Source: Microbacterium sp. (GTDB lineage: Bacteria; Actinomycetota; Actinomycetes; Actinomycetales; Microbacteriaceae). Taken from it: a DNA stretch of 64,000 bases. Under the pieces are notes generated by a model. The model was not told where the DNA came from and made no database searches. It saw only the letters and a program-made list of their open reading frames with translations. The stretch covers positions 1 to 64,000 of the forward strand of contig NZ_JAPLAI010000066.1 of NCBI RefSeq assembly GCF_026393345.1, given 5' to 3'. Shown piece by piece: positions 48,134 to 57,117 of the stretch. Position 1 is the first letter of the stretch. Each line of letters starts with the position of its first letter. The translations under genes and the position numbers were made by a program.

Positions 48134-48236
48134 AGCACGGTAGTTGTTTTGCTGTGGCAGCTACCGGCATGTGATTGCAGGAAATCTCTGGTGCAAGGGA
48201 CAAGAGCCGGTCGGAAGCCTCCCCGCCCGGCTCTTC
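48134..48236 (+). ncRNA. candidate structured small RNA or leader, copy 2
   Basis: The same 8-bp stem (GGTAGTTG at 48139, CAGCTACC at 48158) and TGGTGCA linker are followed by a 13-bp hairpin (AAGAGCCGGTCGG at 48202, CCGCCCGGCTCTT at 48223) with one mismatch and then TTCTTGG. Compared with copy 1 the hairpin base changes on both strands (GGG/CCC to AGAG/CTCT) while loop AAGCCTC is kept, which supports structure. A gene in the same direction starts 86 bases later, so an attenuator or riboswitch role is possible here. Confidence 0.55.
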
Positions 48237-48321
48237 TTGGTTTCCGCACCCGAGACCCCTTGTATGGCGAAGTATCGCGGCGGAGTGGCGGGCGAGCGGG
48301 CCCGCGCTCTAGCGTCATGCT

Positions 48322-49074
48322 GTGCCACCCGAGCCGATCCCTGCCGCCGCGCCCGACCGCATCCCGCCGACGACCGTGCGGTGGCGCGCGTCGCTCCCCC
48401 CGCTGCCCGCCGCGCTGGGTGAGCATGCGGGCCTCGACATCGCGTTCCACCCGGATGCGGCCGACCCGCTCGCGGTGCCCGCCTTCGCGGACCTCGTCGC
48501 GCACCTCCGCGCCCAACAGATCGTGCGCGCCCTATCCGCACGCACGAACCGGGTCCTGGCCGGCACCCGCGTGTCGGTTCTCGGCGACGGCGTGCTCGCC
48601 GACGCGATCGCCGACGCCCTCACCCGGCTCGGCGCGCGCGTGACCCTCGCCACCGACTCTCCCGCCGCCGCACTCCGCGCCCGCATCCGCGGACGCGCCG
48701 TCGTCGGAAGGGATGCGGTCGCCGCTGCCCCCGCGGAACACCTGGTGGCCACGGGCGAGGGTCACACCCCCTTCGACCCCGCCGGCATCGCCGCGACCGC
48801 GATCGACGCGTCCTTCCTCGGCGGCGCCCTGGTCACCTCGGCCGCGGGAGAGCCGATACGCGCCGGGGTCGTACGGCATGGCGCGGGCTGGATCGTCGCG
48901 TCGCCGAGCCTGTGGCCGGAGGCCGACGCGACCGACCTCGAGCGCCGCGCGGCCGACGCGTTCCTCCTCCTCAGCCGGCTGTCAGCCGATACGGCTCCAT
49001 CCCGTGACGCAGCCGATCCAGCCAGTGACGCAGCCGATCTCGACGCCCGCTTCGCCCGGGAGGTGCAGGTATGA
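48322..49074 (+). CDS. NAD-binding protein related to adenosylhomocysteinase domains
   Basis: The 250-residue protein from GTG 48322 has a Rossmann-like core (VSVLGDGVLADAIADALTRL, then ARVTLATDS near residue 100) and a tail resembling the dinucleotide-binding half of adenosylhomocysteinase-like proteins, but no substrate domain. It is coupled to the next gene by ATGA overlap, so it is probably a subunit or partner of that enzyme. Family assignment is tentative. Confidence 0.5.
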   Translation: MPPEPIPAAAPDRIPPTTVRWRASLPPLPAALGEHAGLDIAFHPDAADPLAVPAFADLVAHLRAQQIVRALSARTNRVLAGTRVSVLGDGVLADAIADALTRLGARVTLATDSPAAALRARIRGRAVVGRDAVAAAPAEHLVATGEGHTPFDPAGIAATAIDASFLGGALVTSAAGEPIRAGVVRHGAGWIVASPSLWPEADATDLERRAADAFLLLSRLSADTAPSRDAADPASDAADLDARFAREVQV

Positions 49075-50333
49075 GCCGGATCGCCGACCCGAGCCGCTGG
49101 CGGGAGGGCCACGACCGCATCGAGTGGGCACGCGGATTCATGCCTGCAACCGCGGCGCTGGCCGCAGAACTCACCGCATCCGGGATCGTCCGGGGCGTGC
49201 GCATCGCCCTGTCCGACGTCCTCGAGCCGAAGACCGCGAACGTCGCCCTCGCCCTCGCCGCGGCCGGGGCGGAGGTCGCCGTCTCGTGCGTGGGCCGGGA
49301 CACCGACGACGCCGTGGCCGCCGCCCTCGTGCACGCCGGCATCCCGGTGTACGCGTTCGCCGCCGCGACCGATGCGGAGGACCGCGACAACGTGCTGGCG
49401 CTTCTCGACCACCGCCCCGAGGTGATCATCGACGATGGCTCGTACACGATCCGCCTCGCCCACACCGCACGCCCCGATGTCCTCACCGCCATGGCCGGCG
49501 CGACCGAGCAGACCACCAGCGGCGTCCGGCCGCTGCGCGAGATGGAGCGGCAGGGGGCGCTCCGCATCCCCGTCGTCGCAGCGAACGACGCCCGCACCAA
49601 ATCACTGTTCGACAACACGCACGGCACCGGGCAGGCTGTCGTGTTCGCGATCGCCGATCTGCTGGGTGAGCCGCTCCTCGGCCGCCACGTCGTGGTGGCC
49701 GGGTTCGGTCGGGTGGGCACCGGCATCGCCCGTCATGCCGCGGCGCTCGGTGCCCGGGTGACCGTCACCGACGTCGATCCGGTGGCGGCGCTCCAGGCGG
49801 TCTTCGCCGGGTATGCGGTGGCACCGCTGTCGGATGCCGTCCGCACCGCGGATCTGCTCATCTCCGCCACCGGCATCGCCGGCACGGTCACGGTGGAGCA
49901 TCTCGCCCTGCTCCCCGAAGGAGCGGCGGTCGCTGTCGGCGGCGGCGTCGACCAGGAGATCGCGCTGACGGATGCGGTGGCCGCCGGGGCGACGGAGGTC
50001 TCCCGCGTCGGGAAGGTCTCGACCTGGCGGACCCCGACGGGCGGCACCGTCCGCATCCTCGACGACGGGTACTGCATCAACGTGAGCGCAGCCGAGGGGA
50101 ACCCGATCGAGATCATGGACCTGTCCTTCGGTGTGCAGCTCGCGGCCGTCGACCACCTGCTGACGCATCGCGACACCCTGGAACCGCGGGTTCACCTGCT
50201 CCCGCGCGAGGCGGACGACCGGGTCGCGGCCCACGCGCTCGCCTCGTTCGGCGGCGCGACAGACGTACTGTCGGCGCAGCAGCTGTCGTTCCTCGGCTCG
50301 TGGCAGCCGCGCGACGGGGAGGACCACGCGTGA
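49071..50333 (+). CDS. adenosylhomocysteinase-family NAD-dependent enzyme
   Basis: The 420-residue protein shows the SAH hydrolase pattern: EQTTSGVRPLREMERQGAL, AANDARTKSLFDNTHGTGQA, and NAD motif VVVAGFGRVGTGIARHAAAL near residue 205. The N-terminal substrate domain is shorter and divergent, and there is a second copy-like partner upstream, so it may act on a different nucleoside thioether rather than SAH. It sits between the NAD-binding partner and a deaminase-like amidohydrolase, both coupled by 4-base overlaps. Confidence 0.8.
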   Translation: MSRIADPSRWREGHDRIEWARGFMPATAALAAELTASGIVRGVRIALSDVLEPKTANVALALAAAGAEVAVSCVGRDTDDAVAAALVHAGIPVYAFAAATDAEDRDNVLALLDHRPEVIIDDGSYTIRLAHTARPDVLTAMAGATEQTTSGVRPLREMERQGALRIPVVAANDARTKSLFDNTHGTGQAVVFAIADLLGEPLLGRHVVVAGFGRVGTGIARHAAALGARVTVTDVDPVAALQAVFAGYAVAPLSDAVRTADLLISATGIAGTVTVEHLALLPEGAAVAVGGGVDQEIALTDAVAAGATEVSRVGKVSTWRTPTGGTVRILDDGYCINVSAAEGNPIEIMDLSFGVQLAAVDHLLTHRDTLEPRVHLLPREADDRVAAHALASFGGATDVLSAQQLSFLGSWQPRDGEDHA

Positions 50334-51586
50334 CCGTGGAGCTGCACCGCGCACCGATCGTCCTCCCGGTCGATGCGCCCGCGATCGTCGACGGCGCGGT
50401 TGCGGTGCGCGCCGGCCGCATCCTCGCCGTCGGGCCGCACGACGAACTCGCGGCGGCGCACCCGGATGCCGCGCGGCACGAATGGGACGGTGCGCTCGTC
50501 CCTGGGCTCGTCAACGCCCACACCCACCTGCAGTACACCTCGATGGCCGAGGTGGGCCAGGCCGAGCACAGCGGCTTCGAGACGTGGATGCACGCGTTCC
50601 AGGAGCTATACGAGCAGGAGCACGATTGGCTGGGGTCGGCCTCCACCGGAGCGGCGCTGTCGCTTCGCGGCGGCGCGACCGCGGTGGCCGAGATCGTCAC
50701 CGACCCGGACGCCGCCTCCGCCGTGCACGAGGCCGGGCTCCACGGCGTCGTCTACTGGGAGGTCATGGGCTGGACGGATGCGGCCTGGGCGCACGGTGGC
50801 CGCGACACCGTGCTCGAGCAGCTCCGCCGCATCCCCTCACCACCCGCCGCGGGACTCTCCCCGCACGCGGTCTACTCGCTGGACACCGGCGTGCTCCGCG
50901 ATCTCGCCGGACTCGCCGCGGAACTCGGGGTTCGGCAGCACATCCATGCCGCCGAATCCGCGTGGGAGGACGCCTACGTCCGCACCGGCACGGGCGAACT
51001 GGCGGACACCTGGCGGCAGCTCGAGCGCACCGACTTCGCCCTGCTCCGGGGGAACGGCTCCGGACGGAGCGTCATCGGCTATCTCGACGACCTGGGATCG
51101 CTCTCCCCCGCCACCCATCTCGCGCACGGGATCTACGTGGATGCGGACGACCGCCGCATCCTGCGCGAGCGCGGCGTGGTGGTGGCGCTGTGCCCCCGCT
51201 CCAACGCGGTCATCGGGCTCGACCCGCCGCCGGTCGCCGACTATCTGCGCGAGGGCAACGTCATCGCGGTCGGCACCGACTCGCTGTCCTCGTCGCCGTC
51301 CCTGAGCCTGCTGGCGGACGTGGCCGAGCTGCACCGGCTCTCCCGCGCCCAGGGGTACCGGGCCGCCGATCTGCACGAGCGGCTCTTCGCCGCCGCGACC
51401 CGGGGCGGCGCTGTCGCCCTCGGGCTCGACGACGCGGGCACCCTCACCGCCGGGCGCCGCGCCGATCTCGCGGTGTTCCCGATCGCCGCGCGGACGCCCG
51501 TGGATGCGGTCGCCGAACTCGTGGAGTCGGGTCCCGCGGTCGCCACCGCGACGATCGTGGCCGGGCGCGTCCGCTGGCGCGCCTGA
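50330..51586 (+). CDS. amidohydrolase, SAH/MTA deaminase-like
   Basis: From GTG 50330 the 418-residue protein has the metal-dependent hydrolase plan: LVPGLVNAHTHLQYTSMAEV near residue 60 with the HxH ligands, QHIHAAES and HLAHGIYVDADD histidines, ALCPRSNAVIGLD and VGTDSLSSSPSLSLL with the metal Asp. It resembles the ATZ/TRZ, SAH and thioadenosine deaminase group. Coupling to the adenosylhomocysteinase-like gene points to deamination of an adenosine-type compound. Confidence 0.85.
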   Translation: MTVELHRAPIVLPVDAPAIVDGAVAVRAGRILAVGPHDELAAAHPDAARHEWDGALVPGLVNAHTHLQYTSMAEVGQAEHSGFETWMHAFQELYEQEHDWLGSASTGAALSLRGGATAVAEIVTDPDAASAVHEAGLHGVVYWEVMGWTDAAWAHGGRDTVLEQLRRIPSPPAAGLSPHAVYSLDTGVLRDLAGLAAELGVRQHIHAAESAWEDAYVRTGTGELADTWRQLERTDFALLRGNGSGRSVIGYLDDLGSLSPATHLAHGIYVDADDRRILRERGVVVALCPRSNAVIGLDPPPVADYLREGNVIAVGTDSLSSSPSLSLLADVAELHRLSRAQGYRAADLHERLFAAATRGGAVALGLDDAGTLTAGRRADLAVFPIAARTPVDAVAELVESGPAVATATIVAGRVRWRA

Positions 51587-51589
51587 TTC

Positions 51590-52651
51590 TCAGGCGCCCG
51601 CGGCGCGTCCGTTCGCCCAGCCCGTCGGGGCCACCCGGGTGGGGGCGTCGAGGGGGCGCCGGGCGTCGCCGTGCGCGAGCGCGTTCACGAAGCGGCGGCG
51701 GAACTCGGTGAGGTCGAACGACGTGACCGCACGGGTGATGGGCCCCGCCGGGGTGCCGAAGACGAGCGGCAGCCCGTCCGAGGTCAGTGCCACGCGGGTC
51801 GCGAGAGAGCCGGCCGTGGGCGTGAAGTCCACCGGTCCCTCGAGCCAGCCGGTGACGATCTCCGGGCGGTGGAGGATCACCGAGGCCAGCCCATCGTGGG
51901 CGGCCGAGATCCGGCGCCCCCACTTGTACTGGTAGAACTCGTTGTACGCATCCAGCACGTCGGCGGCGAACTGCGCCCACGGCGTCCCGATGCCGTCGAG
52001 CACGGTGTGCACCTGCTCGTCGAGCAGCGCGTGCGAGGTCACGTTGACCCCCACCATGACGACGTTGCCGTTGTTCCGGGCACCGAACACGCGCTCCGCC
52101 GCGACCCGGTCGTTGTCGGTGTTCGCGTCGGTGACCGCCGGATACCCCGCTTCCGGGTAGGGTCCGCCGCCGCCCATGATCACGACCGAGCGGAACTTCA
52201 GGAACAGGTCGGGGTCGAGCTCCAGCGCACGGGCGATGTTCGTCAGCGGACCGAGCGGATGCAGGTCCACCTGCCCCGGGTACGCATTCGCGATACGGAC
52301 GAGGTAGTCCGCGGCGGGCTCGTCCTGCAGCGTGGGTTCGGGGCGGGTGAACCGGTCGCCGAGACCGTCGGTGCCGTGCACGAAGTCGGCGATGTGCGCC
52401 TCGCCCACGAGCGGCGCCGCCTCGCCGGGATACACCGGGATGTCCTCGCGTCCGGCCACCTGCAGCACGGTCGCGACGTTCCGCGCGGCCTGATCCACCG
52501 GGGTGTTGCCGTAGATGGTCGTGATCCCGAGGATCTCCACATCCGGCTGCGCCAGCAGGTAGAGCAGCGAATGGGCGTCGTCGAGGCCCGTGTCGGTGTC
52601 GACGACGACCCACTGCGCGGCGGGGTCGGGGACGGATGCGGGCGAGACCAT
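51590..52651 (-). CDS. nucleoside hydrolase, IunH family
   Basis: The 353-residue protein has the calcium-binding DTDTGLDDAH at residues 18-27, ITTIYGNTPVDQAARNVATV, HPLGPLTNIARAL, and the later active-site His/Asp region. It cleaves the N-glycosidic bond of nucleosides to base and ribose. No signal peptide, so cytosolic. It is convergent with the amidohydrolase (stops 4 bases apart) and divergent from the ABC binding protein, consistent with salvage of an imported nucleoside-like compound. Confidence 0.93.
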   Translation of the reverse strand: MVSPASVPDPAAQWVVVDTDTGLDDAHSLLYLLAQPDVEILGITTIYGNTPVDQAARNVATVLQVAGREDIPVYPGEAAPLVGEAHIADFVHGTDGLGDRFTRPEPTLQDEPAADYLVRIANAYPGQVDLHPLGPLTNIARALELDPDLFLKFRSVVIMGGGGPYPEAGYPAVTDANTDNDRVAAERVFGARNNGNVVMVGVNVTSHALLDEQVHTVLDGIGTPWAQFAADVLDAYNEFYQYKWGRRISAAHDGLASVILHRPEIVTGWLEGPVDFTPTAGSLATRVALTSDGLPLVFGTPAGPITRAVTSFDLTEFRRRFVNALAHGDARRPLDAPTRVAPTGWANGRAAGA

Positions 52652-52864
52652 GTGGTGCTCCTTCTCGGCGGATGTGCACTACCCACCCTGGCGGTGCGGC
52701 GCCAGCCTGACCGCCCCGTGTTACGGAAGGTTTCCATCTGTTTCCGGCCTTGTCACATTCGTTGCCTCTCGGGTAAGGGACCCGACACACTCGGAGCGAT
52801 GGCTGCTGCCGTCCCTGCACCCGGCGCCCGGGCCTCCCGACCCGGCGAAGAAATGGACCCTCAC

Positions 52865-54103
52865 ATGGCAACTCCCGCGAAGCGCACCCTGCGCGTCGTC
52901 GTCCCCGCCCTCGGCGCCGTCGCGGCGCTGGCCCTCACCGCCTGTTCCGGCGGCGGCTCCGGTTCGTCCACCGCGGGCGGCTTCGAGGGGGTCGAGCTGA
53001 CGGTGTGGAACAACATCGACTTCGACCCGTACCAGACGCTGCAGAAGGAGTACTTCGAGGAGTGCGCCGACGAGCTCGGTATCACCGTCGACGTGCAGAC
53101 GATCACCGGTGAGTACACCTCGAGGCTGCTGCAGGCCTCGAGCTCGAAGTCCCTCCCCGACATCTCGCTGCTGAGCACCGACACCCAGGTGTCGCTTCTC
53201 GCCGAGCAGGGTGTGCTCGGCGATCTCGACGCCCTCGGGGTGAGCACAGACGGCATCGCGGAGAACGTCGCCGACCTCGGCCGCTTCGACGGCACGCTGT
53301 ACGCCCTGCCGACACAGGTCGAGAACTACGTGCTGTTCTACGACACCGCCGCCTTCGCCGCCGCCGGCATCGACGCTCCCCCGACCACTTTCGACGAGCT
53401 CGTCGCGGATGCGGCCGCGATCGCCGCCACCGGCGAGTACGGCATTGCGCTACCGGGCGTCTCCGGCGACGGCTCGACCGCCGCGTACTTCCTGCCGTTC
53501 CTCCTCAGCGCGGGCGGCGACCCGGCCGACCCCACCAGCGACGGCGCCGTGGCGGCCGTGGAGCTGTACCAGCAGCTGGTCGCCGAGGGTGGCCTCTCCA
53601 AGGAGTTCGTGAACTGGGGCTGGGACGTCACCGACCAGTGGCTCGGCCAGAAGGCTGCGATTCAGGTCTCCGGCCCGTGGAACCTCGTCGACACCAGCAT
53701 CCCGTTCGAATACGGCACCGCACCCATCCCGACGCTGACCGCCGACGAGGAGAGCAAGGTCGGCCTGCTCGGCTACGGCTACGGCGTCTCGGCCGCGGCA
53801 GACACCGCCCACCAGCAGGCGGCCGCCGCACTGATCGAGTGCCGCGCCTCCGAAGAGAACCAGCTCGACACCGCGGTGCAGGGCGGCTACATCCCCGCAC
53901 TGACCAGCGCACAGGAGGCGTTCGTCGCCGAGGTCCCCGCGGCCGCATCCTTCGTCGACGCGGTGCCGAACGGCTACAACGCCGCGGAGCTCGGCACCGA
54001 GTGGAACTCGCTGCAGCAGGTCTACATCGACGCGATCCAGGACGCGGCGGTCAACGGCACCAGCGCTGCCGATGCCCTCGAGAAGGCCGCACAGGCCCAG
54101 TAA
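52865..54103 (+). CDS. CUT1 ABC transporter substrate-binding lipoprotein
   Basis: From ATG 52865 the 412-residue lipoprotein has lipobox LTAC (Cys27), a Gly/Ser linker and a type 1 extracellular-binding fold (LTVWNNIDFDPYQTL, QVENYVLFYDTAAFAAAGID, AAIQVSGPWNL). It would capture a sugar or sugar-containing ligand. It overlaps the first permease (TAATG). Neighbouring nucleoside genes suggest the ligand may be a nucleoside or ribosyl compound, but the family is mostly for oligosaccharides. Confidence 0.92.
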   Translation: MATPAKRTLRVVVPALGAVAALALTACSGGGSGSSTAGGFEGVELTVWNNIDFDPYQTLQKEYFEECADELGITVDVQTITGEYTSRLLQASSSKSLPDISLLSTDTQVSLLAEQGVLGDLDALGVSTDGIAENVADLGRFDGTLYALPTQVENYVLFYDTAAFAAAGIDAPPTTFDELVADAAAIAATGEYGIALPGVSGDGSTAAYFLPFLLSAGGDPADPTSDGAVAAVELYQQLVAEGGLSKEFVNWGWDVTDQWLGQKAAIQVSGPWNLVDTSIPFEYGTAPIPTLTADEESKVGLLGYGYGVSAAADTAHQQAAAALIECRASEENQLDTAVQGGYIPALTSAQEAFVAEVPAAASFVDAVPNGYNAAELGTEWNSLQQVYIDAIQDAAVNGTSAADALEKAAQAQ

Positions 54104-55050
54104 TGACCTCGCCCACCGTGGCGACCGACCGGCCGGGGGGAACCACCCCCGGCCGGTTTCGGCTGTCGCTGGCCCGGCGCCGGAACGCGGAACTCTGGCT
54201 GTTCCTGATCCCGGCGATCGCGTTCTTCGCCCTGTTCTTCCTCTTCCCGCTCGGCTACGGCGTGTTCATGAGCACGACCGACTTCACCACCGGAACGTTC
54301 TTCACCGGTGAGGCGCCGTTCGTCGGGGTCGACAACTTCGTCACGATCTTCCAGTCCCCGCTGCTCGGCACCGCGATCGTCAACACCCTTGTCATCACGG
54401 TGATCTCCGTGTCCGCCGAACTCGTGCTGGGCCTCGCGCTCGCGCTGCTGTTCACCCGCATCTTCCCCGGCAGTCGCTGGCTGCCGCTGCTGATCCTCAT
54501 CCCGTGGCTGTTGCCCTCCGTCGTCGTCGCCACCATCTGGAAGTGGGTGCTCTCCGGCGACGGTGCGTTCAATGCGGTGCTCGCCACCCTCGGGCTTCCC
54601 ACCAACGCGTGGCTTGCCGACCCCCACACCGCCCTCGCCTTCGTCATCGTCGTCGCGGTGTGGGGCAGCCTGCCCTACTGGTCGACGATCCTCGGCGCCG
54701 CCCTCAAGCAGGTTCCGGAGGAGCAGCTCGAGGCCGCACAGCTGGACGGCGCCGGACCCTGGCAACGCCTCATCCACATCGTCATCCCGAACATCTGGCC
54801 GGTCATCTCCGTGCTCGTCGTCATGAGCGTCGTGTACTCGCTGCTCATCGTCGACCTCGTCCTCGTCCTCACCTCGGGCGGCCCGGCCAACTCCACGGTC
54901 ACCCTCGGGCTGCTGTCGTACCGGGCCGCGTTCGACGTGTTCGAGTTCGGTCAGGCAGGGGCGTACGGGATGCTGCTGCTCGTGCTGAGCCTCGCCTTCG
55001 CGGCGCTGTACACCTGGCTGTCCACCCGTCGAGAGAAGGCGGAGCGATGA
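54103..55050 (+). CDS. CUT1 ABC transporter permease, MalF-type
   Basis: The 315-residue protein has six TM helices and EAA loop QLEAAQLDGAGPWQRLIHIV near residue 208. ATG 54103 uses the last base of the binding-protein stop; its stop overlaps the next permease (ATGA). No ATPase gene follows. Confidence 0.94.
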   Translation: MTSPTVATDRPGGTTPGRFRLSLARRRNAELWLFLIPAIAFFALFFLFPLGYGVFMSTTDFTTGTFFTGEAPFVGVDNFVTIFQSPLLGTAIVNTLVITVISVSAELVLGLALALLFTRIFPGSRWLPLLILIPWLLPSVVVATIWKWVLSGDGAFNAVLATLGLPTNAWLADPHTALAFVIVVAVWGSLPYWSTILGAALKQVPEEQLEAAQLDGAGPWQRLIHIVIPNIWPVISVLVVMSVVYSLLIVDLVLVLTSGGPANSTVTLGLLSYRAAFDVFEFGQAGAYGMLLLVLSLAFAALYTWLSTRREKAER

Positions 55051-55868
55051 GTGCCGGGCGACGCCCCCGCGGCTGGGGCTGGACGCTGCTGACGGTGGCG
55101 ATCCTGGTGGTCTACCTCTTCCCCATCTACCTCATGCTGTCGGCGTCGTTCCAGCCGGACGCATCGTCGGCGACCGTGCAGTGGGTGCCCACATCCCCGA
55201 GCCTCGACGGGTATGACGACGTGTTCGCCAGCGGCGGGCTCGAGCGGCTCCGGGTGAGCCTCATCGTCTCGCTCGGTTCGGTGCTGCTGACGCTCGTCGT
55301 CGCGACGCCCGCCGCATACGCGCTGAGCCGGCTGCGGTCGAAGGCGGTGTCGCTGTCGCTCGTACTGCTGCTGCTCGCGCAGATGATCCCGAGCATCGTG
55401 CTGGCGAACTCGTTCTACGCCATGTTCAACACCTGGGGGATCCTCAACACGTACCTCGGGCTGATCCTCGCGAACGCGACCGCCGGCATCCCGTTCGCCG
55501 TGATCCTCATGCGCTCGTTCATGCTGCGGCTGGACCACGAGGTGGTGGAGGCGTCCACGATCGACGGGCTCGGTCCGCTCGGGAGCTTCCTGCGGATCGT
55601 GGTGCCGCTGTCCCGGAACGCGATCATCACCTCGGCGGTGTTCACGTTCCTGTTCGCGTGGGGCGACCTGCTGTTCGGCCTGACGCTCGTCACCCAGGGC
55701 GACATGTACCCGGTGACGGTGTTCATCTACTCGCTGACCAACTCGCAGTTCAACACGTGGGCCTCGGTGATGGCTGCATCCCTCATCGCCAGCGTCCCCG
55801 CGCTGATCGTGATCTTCGCCGCGCAGCGGTATGTGAAAGCCGGGATCGCCGCGGGCGGCTCTCGCTGA
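55047..55868 (+). CDS. CUT1 ABC transporter permease, MalG-type
   Basis: The 273-residue partner permease has TM1 TLLTVAILVVYLFPIYLMLS and EAA loop VVEASTIDGLGPLGSFLRIV near residue 170. Last gene of the transporter operon; convergent with zapE, 79 bases away. Confidence 0.94.
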   Translation: MSAGRRPRGWGWTLLTVAILVVYLFPIYLMLSASFQPDASSATVQWVPTSPSLDGYDDVFASGGLERLRVSLIVSLGSVLLTLVVATPAAYALSRLRSKAVSLSLVLLLLAQMIPSIVLANSFYAMFNTWGILNTYLGLILANATAGIPFAVILMRSFMLRLDHEVVEASTIDGLGPLGSFLRIVVPLSRNAIITSAVFTFLFAWGDLLFGLTLVTQGDMYPVTVFIYSLTNSQFNTWASVMAASLIASVPALIVIFAAQRYVKAGIAAGGSR

Positions 55869-55946
55869 CCCTCTCGCGCGGGGGGACAGTCGCGGCGGGT
55901 GCACGAGGCACCGACGTCGCCATGAGCGCCCCCTCGGGCGGACGGG

Positions 55947-56960
55947 TCAACGGCGGAGCAGCGACAGCCGGCTCACAGCGCGGGCGACGTCGCGGGGCGG
56001 GTGCGCCGCCTCCCGCATCCGCTCGGGGGACCCGGATGCGGTCACGTGAAGCGTCGCGCCGCGGTCGTGCAGAATGTCGACGAGCACGGCGAACCGGGCG
56101 AGCGGTTCCCGCCGGACGAGCGCCGGGTCGGGCATCCCGAGGATGGTGATTCGGCGGAACCGGTCGGCGAGCCAGAGGTACTGCTGCGCCGCGAGCGGGC
56201 GCTCGCAGAGCTCTACGAAGCTGAACTCGGCGGCGTCCCCGTCGACGGCGGCGGCGCGGAGCGCCACCCCGTCGGGGTCGAGCGCGACACCCGCCGTCTC
56301 CGGTATCGCGTCGGCGTCAGCGGTCACCGTCCAGGTGCCCGCGGCGAACCCGGTCGCCGCGGCCACCTCCCGCCGGTAGTCGACGCCCTCGGCGAGGGGC
56401 ACCACGGTCAGCTCGGATTCGATCAGCGCGATCGCGGGCAGGAACCGATGGTGGTGCAGCGGGTCGGGCAGGAGTTCCCCCGGCGCGTAATTCGAGGTGG
56501 CGATGAGCAGCACGTCGTGCTCGCGCAGCCAGCGCAGCACCGCCGTGAGGTAGACCGCGTCCGCGACGTCGTGCACGTGGAACTCATCGAACAGGACCAC
56601 CCGCGCCGACCCGACGGCGGCGGCGATCGCCGCGGTCAGCGAGGCCCCGGTGCCGAAGATCTGCCGTTGCAGCTCGCGGAAGAAGCCGTGGAAGTGGACG
56701 CGGAACGTCGGCACGTCCGCGAGCGCCGCCAGGTAGTGCTCGGCCAGCACGGTCTTACCCCGGCCGACCGGCCCCCAGACGTAGTAGCCGCGCGCCGCAG
56801 GTGCCGCGAGCCGGGCGACGGCGGCCTGTTGCGCCGCATCCAGCACGAGACCGCTCCCTCGGATGCGGCGGAGGAACGCGGGCCCGGCCGCCACGCTGAG
56901 CGGGTGCCACGGTGACGGCACCGCATCCGTCTCCGGGTCGAGGGCAGGCGCGGAACTCAC
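55947..56960 (-). CDS. zapE: AFG1/ZapE-family ATPase
   Basis: The 337-residue P-loop protein has Walker A GPVGRGKT at 63-70, the family-specific VHFHGFFRELQRQI, Walker B LFDEFHVHD and the sensor LIATSNYAPGELLPD. ZapE is an ATPase linked to cell division in proteobacteria; in actinobacteria the role is less clear. Shorter C-terminus than mitochondrial AFG1. Intact. Confidence 0.9.
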   Translation of the reverse strand: MSSAPALDPETDAVPSPWHPLSVAAGPAFLRRIRGSGLVLDAAQQAAVARLAAPAARGYYVWGPVGRGKTVLAEHYLAALADVPTFRVHFHGFFRELQRQIFGTGASLTAAIAAAVGSARVVLFDEFHVHDVADAVYLTAVLRWLREHDVLLIATSNYAPGELLPDPLHHHRFLPAIALIESELTVVPLAEGVDYRREVAAATGFAAGTWTVTADADAIPETAGVALDPDGVALRAAAVDGDAAEFSFVELCERPLAAQQYLWLADRFRRITILGMPDPALVRREPLARFAVLVDILHDRGATLHVTASGSPERMREAAHPPRDVARAVSRLSLLRR

Positions 56961-57000
56961 CCGTCGACCCTACGTCTGCCACTGGCCCCCGCGCCGCCGT

Positions 57001-57082
57001 CACGAAGTTCGCAGAATCGCACGAAGTTCGCAGGATTCCGGCCGAATCCTGCGAGGTTTGCGCGATTCTGCGAGGTACGCGC
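57001..57082. repeat. 82-bp near-palindrome between zapE and MFS genes
   Basis: The left arm contains TCGCAGAATCGC and TCGCAGGATTC in that order; the right arm contains their complements (GAATCCTGCGA, GCGATTCTGCGA). They pair over more than 30 bp around the centre near 57041. Each arm also holds a tandem pair of the TCGCAG word. It could be a terminator for zapE-side or MFS transcripts or a REP-like repeat. Confidence 0.6.
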
Positions 57083-57117
57083 GACCGGCGCGGCAGCGCC
57101 ACGCGTGTGCGGCGACC

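Noticed and set aside
50482..51711. Long frame overlapping the amidohydrolase
   Set aside because: Arg-rich shadow of the real gene, no motifs.
51671..52864. N-terminal extension of the binding protein through the nucleoside hydrolase region
   Set aside because: The lipoprotein signal begins at ATG 52865; the upstream part is antisense to the hydrolase.
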